This document shows positions 7,301 to 17,100 of a stretch of 22,272 bases of DNA, piece by piece. Both the position numbers and the translations under genes were made by a program. The DNA lies in the NCBI GenBank assembly GCA_046049675.1, contig JBJORA010000064.1:1-22272 (forward strand), in the 5' to 3' direction. This stretch comes from CAIXQW01 sp046049675 (GTDB taxonomy: Bacteria > Bacteroidota > Bacteroidia > Chitinophagales > Chitinophagaceae). The notes beneath the pieces were generated by a model, which saw only the letters and a list, made by a program, of their open reading frames with translations, was not told where the DNA came from and made no database searches. Within the stretch, counting starts at the first letter, position 1; every line of letters begins with the position of its first letter.

Positions 7301-7535
7301 AGCTATAAGTGCCATTTGCAGCCGATACTGTGCTTGCAACCAGTGTATTGGTACTGTCGTAGCTATCTATAATAATGCCTGCCGCAGGAGGTTCAATGCC
7401 AACTTGCCACTGCCCATCGCCGTTATAGTCTTTAAATACTGAACCCGCAATTTGTGCATAGGCGTTTTGCACAAAAAGTAGGGAGCTAAGCAAACATACC
7501 AAGCACCTAGTTAATAGTAGAATTCTGTTATTCAT
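4359..7535 (-). CDS. Large surface protein with SdrD B-like modules and T9SS type B (gliding-associated) sorting domain
   Basis: A 1058-residue secreted protein. The ATG at 7535 opens a signal peptide (hydrophobic core L-V-C-L-L-S-S-L-L-F, cleavage after A-Y-A at residue 27). Residues about 28-100 form a first SdrD B-like domain (G-S-V-F-K-D-Y-N-G-D-G-Q-W). Residues about 150-650 form a large domain with propeller-like strands (G-C-V-W-G-V-A-Y…F-L-F-V-M-N-L-Y-S-R-K-V-F-R-L). A second SdrD B-like domain starts near 652 (I-G-N-R-V-W-L-D-I-N-A-D-G-I-Q-D) with a Ca-binding-type Asp loop. Residues about 820-960 hold two Ig/PKD-like repeats (S-F/Y-x-W-x-P-P-x-x-L-S…T-T-x-Y-x-L-T-V). The C-terminal part (N-S-F-T-P-N-F-D-G-I-N-D-D … F-N-R-F-G-E-C-V-F-E…G-T-Y-F-Y-V-L) is the gliding motility-associated type B sorting domain. 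Probable cell-surface adhesin or matrix protein; ligand unknown. Divergent from the giant adhesin gene. Confidence 0.88.
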   Translation of the reverse strand: MNNRILLLTRCLVCLLSSLLFVQNAYAQIAGSVFKDYNGDGQWQVGIEPPAAGIIIDSYDSTNTLVASTVSAANGTYSLPFTVPVRVEYIIGDGICLDSTYYFKVVEPLGNNVRFISGSTNNLNFGINNPSEFTLQSDPLIFVTKLNKGDPLNLVNNNNSSASNTVAFISYPFSTSAGNGFVPPYTAKSKELGCVWGVAYNKKAKKIFTCAFLKRTSGLGPMGSGGIYKLDTTAAGSFSVSQFYNMDANGHRTRAASTAIAYGNGTSFNLNNTHTQATFLGPIDTLTGEPEGLGVIGDNGQRGMTPQTTGAVYDPAGFDQVGKVGLGDMDFSDDGKFLFVMNLYSRKVFRLEMDNAFDPQNVVSVTSYDLPAITVSNGKLRAFAVTYHNSRLYVGAVSTGESGGGVVVGGSTDVYAYVLELRDPTGNAYWSPNPYFSMPLNYKKGFATGGTAGTDQWHVWNTNTSVLPGNTWCVPMLSNIGFTDTGDLVLNFMDRSGHQHGNGTYKNLGSASNTTVPFYTVGGDILIAGKNCSNGSLTLESNGSCASQGGTLTSSGGVGNNEGPGGGEFFSGESHGGYHEGCVGALAKIPHRDEIIVTMMGNTGIVNNGTKHMSLINGSGFTNVHLAGGNPEYSKSNSLGDIELVGDCLPLHIGNRVWLDINADGIQDANEPGAAGVNLELFADFNADGNPDGAALASTATDAAGEFYFNDSNVPDSDPVTPGVQKGMSSHATYLLRIAATDWNGSVGLNAIAKGTPTAANAGSAMANSDIRDNDAELANGWPQIVVNTKMNGNNLFDLDFGFKVCPEINTTDENITCIKPSVVIGPSNNLAGSTFLWQPPTGLSSTNIQNPTASPSTTTVYTLTVDDVCQSTVLVTVDADIPEINIATADSITCNKNPDGVVIGTTYTEGYLYSWAPPQNLSNVDSATTTANPAQTTTYSLTVTDGAGGCTNTAAITVFVDKCCTRVAMANSFTPNFDGINDDYGPIELANLNVFTLRIFNRFGECVFETKNDKTNRWYGEYKGLTCEMGTYFYVLTYECGDGGQPNTITGDISLIR

Positions 7536-8125
7536 TGTTTATAGATTTTACCTTGTAGAGAAATTACTGCACTTACCAACTGACCGCAGTTATTAGTAGT
7601 GACGGTCATGACGAAGTACTTGTACCAGAGAATTGCTGCCCAGCGGTGAAATATTAATTTATAGCGGTAGATTTTATGTTAACTTGATGTATGTTCCCGA
7701 AACTTACGGGATTGTGCTAAGCTCTTTTAAACTTGGGATGTTGGCATGGTAAAACCAAGCTTTGCTTGGCACTAGCAGAATGATTGAGTGGCATGCGAAA
7801 ATAGGTTTTGGCCTGCAAACTCGCCACAGCAAACATGCATATTGGTGCTTGCTACCATGCCGATATTCGCAATGGTTTCAACACAGCTTCTACGTCTAGG
7901 CTAACATAGGCTTTGCCAAAAGGCAAGGGAAATTAAGGACTGATTAATATCATAATACGCCCACATTGTGCATATCTCCTGGATAAACTCCTGATTTTAG
8001 TGAAATTATACTACATTAGGTGTATGCGACCTCTCTAATGAAGATATACGCTTGCCACTATCGCACTCGAAATGCTAAAAAATCGTTACAATTCCCTACA
8101 TTTGTCCCAATAATTGTATCAGGAT
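7536..8125. other. 590-bp divergent intergenic region between two surface-protein genes
   Basis: No supported gene. Small hairpins occur: CCAAGC/GCTTGG at 7755-7769 and TTGCC/GGCAA at 7913-7926. On the minus strand between about 7935 and 7660 one frame is interrupted only by two TAG codons, but it resembles nothing I know and is not called. A TAnnTTTG box for the plus-strand gene is at 8097-8104; no equally good box was found for the minus-strand gene. Confidence 0.5.
8097..8104 (+). promoter_or_regulatory. -7 promoter box of the giant adhesin gene
   Basis: TACATTTG exactly matches the TAnnTTTG consensus, 21 bp before the ATG at 8126, which would give a leader of about 15 nt. No clear TTTG is seen at the expected -33 spacing, so this may be a weak or activator-dependent promoter. 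Confidence 0.4.
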
Positions 8126-11100
8126 ATGCAAAAAAATCTACGTTTCTCGGCGCTGCTATGCACTTTACTAGCGGCAAGTTTTAGTGGTTTCGCACAACTT
8201 TCTCCAAGCGGTCAATCAAATTTGGTTGCCCCTGCTGTACTTTCTGCTTGTAGTAGAGATACAGTAAAACTCTACTTTACTAACAAAGAGGGCCCCACAT
8301 GTGGTGGCTCCGCGGGTGCAGCCACAGCTACATATACGGTAGCCATACCTAGTGGCAATACCGCTATCCAGTACGAAGCAGGTTCTATTATTAGCTCTCC
8401 TGCTGGTGCAACTGCTGTGCTTAGTGGCGGCAATCTAATTGTAACGGTGCCTGTGCCTGGTTTTGGCGCAACTACAGAGGTAAAGTTCAACGTACTTAGC
8501 AGTTGCGACATTGCACCTAGCGATACCTTGCCCTATTTTGCCCTAAGTGCTGCTTACCCAACAGGCTTTACAACAGCCGCAGAAACGTGGAATGGTAGCA
8601 AAATGAATACAGGTACCCCAGCCCTCTCATACAGCTATGGTGGCTATGCGAATCACTATGGTGGCTCTACCTTAACGGGTGGTACAACCACATATAATGG
8701 TAATACACCATGGAGCGGCATTAACTCTGTAGTGCCATTTGACGAAGCTTGGGGGCCACGTCTCATTGTTCGTAATAACGGCTACGGTTCAATTACCTCT
8801 TTGCAACACCATATGATACTAGACGATAGTATTTACGCAGAGTACTTTGGTGCCTCGCCAGGTCTAGCAAGTAACTACGGCGTTCGCCTATTTTGGTACT
8901 CGTACTCAAATAAAGGCGCATACGACGGCGGCGGTTCTTTAGGAAATCACTCAACTAATTCTGCTAGCAATATCGATGCAACACAAACTGTAACAATTTT
9001 GCCAGATGGTAAACGATATGTGACAATTACAATTAGCGGCAACGGATTAGGCGGTGTAGATAAGTCATTAGACAACGGCGACTATTTAGACATGTACCAA
9101 TATTGGCGCGCTGCAAAAACGTGTATTCCACAACAAAATATAAAAGAGTGGTTCACCTACTCGTGCAACAATGGCACACCATGTAGCATACCCGATACCT
9201 TGCGCAACTCCGTAAATAGCAGCGCCGGTCGCCCAGTGGTAAGCACTATCAATAGCAGCTACACCCCTTGGGACGGCTGTCCAGGCAAATCTGCTAGCTT
9301 TACCTTTAAGAACAGTGGTACACCTGTAGTGCCGGGCACACCAGAAGTGAGTGCCGCATACGATGTAGACCTCAGTGTTGCCATTGGTGGTACGCTAAAT
9401 GTGAGCAACCTTACCATTGGCGGATCTGCACTGGTACCAACTATACAAGCAATACCAGGCAATGTAAGCGCAATTAATTGGAAGGTAAAAAACAGCCTAA
9501 CTTTTGACCCTGACGGACCAGGCGGATTAAGCGACCTGGATGGCGACTTATTTTATGACGATATGTTGGCAGGCGATAGCGTAAACGTATTTTTTAATTG
9601 GGAAATACCATGCAGTGGTGCTTGCGGCCCAGATCTTAATTATGATATTAAAGGCGTAGCTACCTACACCGACTTCTGCAAACGCCTTAATGGCAGCAGC
9701 AGCGTAAATATCTATGCATTTGGCCTAAAGCAAACAGCGCCAGTTACACAACTTGCACCTGTTCCAAATTTTGGCACCATGGGAGCTCGCGCACTTGAAA
9801 CGCGCACAGACACATTTAGCTTCAACTATCAAAACATTAATGTAAGCTTGGCAAATGCAGTGGTAAAACTGCGTATCAACTACAGCAAAACAATGGAGGT
9901 AGTAGAGCCAATTAGATTCCTTGGTGTAGATCGTAGTTTAGGTGATTTTACGGTAATAGGTACAGGCTATGCCCCACCTACAGGCACAACGGCAGCGGTA
10001 TATGCCGATACGCTAAATAACACAACCGATAAAGATTCTGCCTTAGAACTTACATTAACTGCTGCTGAAGTAGCTCAGCTATTTGACAATACTGGCGATC
10101 AGCTCCTTTATACCCTTTCGCATATAAGTTGTGATAGTTTCCAAAACCAAAGCAATAACGATAATTTTCAAATACTATTCCAATTTAGTAGCACACCTTG
10201 CCCTAGCGGCTCTGCACCTTGTGCACTAGACCTTGCCTGCAAAAAAGGTTTTGGTTATCAAATTAACGAAGGTTGCGGGGATAAGCCATGTTACCGTGTG
10301 TACGATAGCTTATATCGTAGCAGTGCGATTGGATATACAGATATTACGGAAACTACGCCGCTGCTAGGTGCACCTACCAAGTTTTATGAAGGCGACACAA
10401 TGACCTACTACTCTACAGCACAGTTAAGTGGCGACTATCCGATAATGGAAGATATTGGCAAAACACCAACCGATGCTAGTTATGCACTTCTGCATTACTA
10501 TAACTTTACATACTTTAAGCCAGTAGGCCCTATTACTAATATGACAGAGTCACCACTACAGTGGATTCCAGAACTTAGCTACGTAAAAGTAATAGACACC
10601 ACAACTGGCGCTGTATTATACAACGTAAACGTTGCTAGTTTTGTAGCAAGCGACTGGTACGAGAGTGGTAGTGCCAACATAAGTGACGATCGCAATTGGT
10701 TTGTACTCGACAATCTTACCACAGGTTATACCCCAGGACCAGGCCTTTTGCAGTATTATTGCGCTCTCGGCTCTTGGACAATAGACCCAGCAGCCTGTCC
10801 ATACGAAAGCCAGCGCTATAGAAGTTCTACTGGCGGCAAGGAGTTGTATGTATCCAACCACAATGCAGCACAAGATCGTATTACCGACAACTATTACTTT
10901 AGACCAGAAAAAGTATTATCGCGCAATGGCATATCGTTTGCGCCGGGCTATGCTAAGTACAAGTTTGTTACAGAAATGAAGTATAGAATTAACCCAGACT
11001 TCCCTCATACCAATACGGGCGATTACACTTTTCGTGGAGCATGGTATCGTTACGGAGATGGAATAACACCACCTCCCGGTACTTATATGGGTGCATGTGG

Positions 11101-14100
11101 CAATGCCACAGCAACCATGAACGTTACAACCAAAGAAATTAGCGTACAAGACCCAGGTAAAACATATAGTAGTGCTTGTGGCCTAAGTGTATGTAATAGC
11201 TTATACCTTAAGAGCTCAACAGGAGATTATTTTACAGGTGGCGAGGTGCGCGTACCTTACAAATTAGATAGTATAGTAGTTGATTTACCTACAGAGTACT
11301 ATATTGTTGGCACTGCCGCAACATCATATAACTATGCACAAGGCGGCGTTATTAATAGCGGTACAGCTACACCAAGCACTGGCACAGGCCATGTAGTTTG
11401 GACAAGTACTGGCACAAATGGCGAGTTTCCACGTACAGATGATGCAAGTGGCAATCTTACTGCCCACAGCCTTTGCTATGCATTAAGCAATACAGGTACA
11501 GATAATTTTGTAACCAACAACTACCGCGTGCCTGTAGTTTACTACCTGCGCAATGAGTGGGGTGTAAAAGAAACACGGGTAGATACAATTAGCATTAGCG
11601 AAGGTGTGGGTGATATTAGCATCACACCGTTAGGTGGTGCAGTAAGTGTTACAGACGGTAATGGTTGTGGCACCAAGCAGTATATGGATCTAGTAGTTAC
11701 AAACAACAATCTATATACAGCTGGCAATACGATTATTAACGTAGAGGGTACTGCAAGTTCTACCGTATTGCAAATCCAAGATCTAGGCAGCCCTACCGAT
11801 CCTATTAGTGGTGCAGATACAGGCTCTGTAAATAGCAGCCGCAAATATGCGCTTATCGGTGCAGTGGCTCCAGGCGAGCAACGCATAATCCGCGTGTATT
11901 TTAATACAACAGTTTGTACAGATTCTCTAAAATTTGTAAGCAACTTTGGTTGCAATTATCCTGCAGGCAACGATATTTATGCCAACAGTAGTACACTAGA
12001 CAGTGTTTATATTAATTTTGGGGCTATAAACCCTGCTATGATGGTGGGTGCTATTACACCAAAGGTAAACGTAGCAAGCACTTGCGATACTGTTACCATT
12101 ACGGTAGAAGCGACTAATATCAAAGATCCTAACTTATACCAAATGTTTGCTGGCTTTAAGTTGCCAGCTAATATGGTATATGTAGCTAATACGGCCCGCC
12201 TTAATTATGTACACGCTGGTATTATTACCAATGATGCATATTATGTAAATATTCCAAGTACTGGTGTTACCACAAGTGGAGCACCAGGCGATAGTTTGGT
12301 ATTAGCACTAGATGCAACCATGCAGCATCCTAATTACTTAGTGTCATGGGGCAGTGGTCCATACTTCTATCCAGGCTGTGGTTTCTTGGGCGCAAGCGAT
12401 CAGTTTTTGCCTGCATCTAGAAATACCAGTGGCATTTATGGCGTAATACCTGGTGTAGCTGGTTACCCAGCTGGGTTTAACAAGGTACGTGTGCAATTTA
12501 AAGCTACATTTACTGCTTGCCCTAGCGCCACTTCAGATGCCATTTTTGCTAATATGCGCGGCCAAAGTTTCTGCGGTACCGAAACCAAGGGTACAGCTGT
12601 TGTAAATATCCTATACCAAGGCACTACAGCTACACCAAATACCTATAGCTGCACTGCCAACAGTAGTACACCACTTTACATTTGCGCCGATAGTGGCCAA
12701 ACTCAGCATGTGGTAGATAGTGCTGTAGTGTTTAACAATAGTGGCCCTACAACTACAGGCACAGATAGCTTTAAGATTACGATTGGTCAAGACACCAATT
12801 CTTTTGTAATTAGCAATTTTACTGCTGTAGGTTGGCCAGCGCCAGTGGTATCTATTACTGCAGAAGGTCGCACTACCTTAACCTTTGCTGTACCTGCAGG
12901 TATTGCACCAGGTGGCAACAGAGTATTACCTTTAGAATACGACCTTACTGTAAAAGTAAAGAACTTCTGCTCGCCAGATGCTGGTTTGCCATGTGCCGAT
13001 ATTGCACATAGTGTAGAGTTCTTTAGTACTGTAAATATAGATTGTGCCGCCAAAGGCATTACTTGCCCAGGCTTGGGTAAAGTAACGCGTGGCACTGGCT
13101 ATGTACCTAGAGATTTGCAATGTTGTGCAGCGCTTGGCAATAGGGTATGGGCAGATAGCAACTACAACGGAACACAAGATGGTACAGAGCCAGGCGTGGC
13201 CAATGTTATGGTAGAGCTTCTTGACGCAAGTGGCAATCCAGCAGTAGATGGCTATGGCAATCCAATACCACCTGTATACACTGATGCCAATGGCAACTAC
13301 ATGTTTGATAACCTTGTACCAGGCAGCTACAGTGTAAGGTTTACAGATACAACTAATACATACAACTTTACAAGCAATAATACGCCAGGCGATAACGCAA
13401 ACGATACCAATAGCGACGCCATTACTGGCGGCGCCGGCAGCAACACTGCCACTACAGGCTTATTTAGCTTAGCAAGTAATGAAACAGATACTACTGTAGA
13501 TGCTGGTATTGTACCACGTGCCGCAATTGGTAACTACGTTTGGGAAGACTTAAATGCTAACGGTATTCAAGATCCAGGTGAGCCGGGCATACAGGGCGTT
13601 TCTGTAAGCTTATACACTACTGGGCCAGACGGCGTTTATAATACAGCAGATGATATTTATTTAACGGGTACAACTACAGATGCGAATGGATATTATCAAT
13701 TCAGCAATCTATACCCTGATGATTATACTGTATGGACGAACGTTAGTGCTGTGGAAGGCACTAATGGCAACTATGTTTATACTACACCAGGCACAGCAAA
13801 TGACGATGGTGTGGCCAACAATAGCGATGGTCAAGTTTATACTTCTCCAGACAATGTGTGGTCGCGCAGCAATAGTGTTAATTTGATCGCTGGCGAAAAT
13901 GATACTACCATAGACTTTGGTATGTACAAACCAGCTAGCCTAGGCAACCAAGTATTTGTGGATGCTGATGGCAATGGCGTAAAAGACCCAAGTGAGGTAG
14001 GCCTACCAGGTACAACGGTATACTTATTAGACAATGCTGGTGTAGTTATAGACTCTACAACTACCGATGCTAACGGCAACTATTTATTTGACAGCCTAAT

Positions 14101-17100
14101 GCCTGGTACCTATAGCGTAGGCTTTGTATATCCTGCAGGTTACTTACCAACAACGCAAACAGGCACAAGCGACGATAGTACAGACAATACGAGTGATGCG
14201 GCTACAACACCAACAAATGGTATGTATGTAAGCGCACCAGTAGTACTTACTAGCGGCGAAAACGACACAACGATAGATGCTGGAGTAAGACCAACAGGTT
14301 CATTAGGCAACCTTGTATGGTACGATGCTAATAACGATGGCATTAAAGATCCTACGGAGCAAGGTATAGCTGGTCAAACTGTTTACTTGTATAGCGTAGT
14401 AGCAGGAGTACCAACCTTGGTAGACAGTACGATTACCGATGCCAATGGCGCCTACTTATTTGACAGTTTATTAAGTGGCGATTATCAAGTAGGCTTCCCT
14501 ACCTCGGCGAACGGTGCAGGTGTTACTTCACAAACTACCACTTCACAAACGGATAATAACAGCGATGCCGATGTTGCTACAGGCCTTAGCCCAGTAGTAA
14601 CGATCAATGCAGCTGGCACAGGTCAAGACAAAGACAATACGACAATAGATGCGGGCTACTATGCACCAACAGCATCAATAGGCAACCAAGTATGGTTAGA
14701 TAGCGATGGCGACGGTACACAAGATGTTGGCGAGCCAGGCGTTGCAGGTGTTACAGTAAGTTTATACGATGCTGCAGGCAACCTAGTAGCTACAACAGTT
14801 ACAGATGGTACAGGCAAGTATATGTTTACAGATCTAGTACCAGGCGACTACAGCTTAAGCTTTACGCCACCAGCAGACTATACGTTTACAAGTAGCAATA
14901 CCCCTGGCGATAATGGCGACAATACAAATAGCGACGCTAATACTACCCCAGGCGCATTATTTGGTACAACGGGCTTATTTACATTAAGCCCTGGCGAAAA
15001 CGACAGTACAGCCGATGCTGGCTTAGTGCCAAACACGACACAAAATGTAGGAGATAAAGTTTGGTACGATACAGACAAGGACGGCGTACAAGATGCTGGA
15101 GAAGAAGGCATAGCAGGTGTAACCGTTACGCTTTACGATGCTGCAGGCAATGTAGTAGGAACTACAGTTACCAATAGCCTAGGCGAGTACTTATTTACTG
15201 ACGTTCCTGCAGGTACGGGCTATACGATTATGTTTACCCCACCAGTAGGTTTAGTATTTACAAGTCAAGAAGTGAGTCCAAGCGACACTGCTGGTAGCAA
15301 TGCCAATCCACTAAGTGGATTAACTGCACCATTTGATGTACTACCAGGCCAAGATAACCTTACCATAGATGCTGGTTTATACACACAAGATACAACACTA
15401 GCTAGTGTAGGTAATAAAGTATGGGAAGACCTAGATCAAGACGGCGTGCAAGATCCAGGAGAGCCAGGCATAGGCGGAGTACCAGTGTACTTGAAAGATG
15501 CAAGTGGTGCTATTATAGACAGTACAGTAACAAACGAGTTAGGCGAGTACATATTTAATGGTTTAACGCCAGGTGTTTATAGTATAAGCTTTGGCACGCC
15601 AGCCGGCTATGTGGCTAGCCCTTATACAGCAGGTATAGGCGATGCAACAAATAGCGACAACAATGGTGGCACAACAGCTCCATTTACACTTGCCGCAGGC
15701 GAGAAGAATCTAAACGTAGATGCAGGCTTCTATCAGGTTACACCAGCAGGTACGCTATTACTAGGCGACCAGGTATGGTACGATTTAGATAAAGACGGAG
15801 TTCAAGACGCTGATGAGCCAGGAGTTGCAGGTGTAACGGTAGAATTACTAGATGCGAGCGGCACTGTAATTGCAACAACAGTTACTGATGCTAATGGCAA
15901 CTACCTATTCCCTAACTTAGCTGCAGGTACTTACCAAGTACAGTTTAGCAACTTACCACAAGGCTATACATTTACTAGCCAAGATGCTACAGGTGGCACA
16001 GGTGCTAACGCTGGTATTGGTGGCACAGACGATAGCGATGCAGGAGCGAGCGGTATTACTGGTCCAATTACACTTACGGCTAACAACTTGGATGTAGATG
16101 CTGGCATTATACCAGCACCAAGCGATAAGACCTTAGCAAGCATAGGCAACACAGTATGGTACGATACAGATAATGATGGCATACAAGATGCAGGCGAAAC
16201 AGGTGTTGCAGGCGTAACAGTTGTACTAAAAGACGCTCAAGGTAATGTAATAGACTCTACCACTACCGACGCAATGGGCAACTATATCTTTACTGGCTTA
16301 ACACCAGGCGACTATATTGTAGAATTTAGTGGTTTACCATCAGGTTATAGCGCAAGCCCAAGCCTAGGTGGAGTAAACGATCCATTAAATAGCGATGGTG
16401 TAGAAACTGCACCAGGTAGCGGCGTATTTGCAAGTGGCATCGTAAGCTTAGGCGCAGGTGAGAATAATGCTAATGTAGACTTTGGCGTATACTCTCCACT
16501 TAATGCGATAGGCGACCAAGTGTGGTACGATACGGACAACGATGGCGTTCAAGATGCAGGCGAAGTAGGCGCTGCTGGTATAACGGTAACACTGTACGAT
16601 AATACAGGGGCACCAATAGCTAGCACCGTTACAGATGCAAATGGTAACTACCTCTTTAGTAATTTACCTGACGGCAACTACAGCGTAGGCTTTAGCAACT
16701 TACCAAGTGGCTACAGCTTTAGCCCAAGCAACACACCAGGCGACAACGGCGATAATAGCAACAGTGATGCCAACCCATCTACTGGTCTTACAGCACAGTT
16801 TGCACTATCAGGTGGCGAGGTAGATAAGACAGCAGATGCAGGTATTTACAATCCAAATGTTGGAAGCATAGGCGGTCAGATCTGGGCAGATTCTAATGCA
16901 GATGGTGTACAAGATCCGGGTGAAACACCAACGCCAGGTTTAATTGTTACCCTAAAAGATGGGACAGGCAATGTAGTAGGTGTAGCCGTAACAGATGGCA
17001 ATGGCAACTACTTATTTAGCAACATACCATTTGGCGACTACACAGTAGAATTTACAAATCCAGACGGTACAGTATGGAGCCCAGCAAGCCCAGGTGGTAC

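Noticed and set aside
7660..7935. Minus-strand frame interrupted only by TAG codons upstream of the type B surface protein
   Set aside because: Two stops in about 90 codons is not far from chance, no start or known motif; no other hint of amber recoding in the window.
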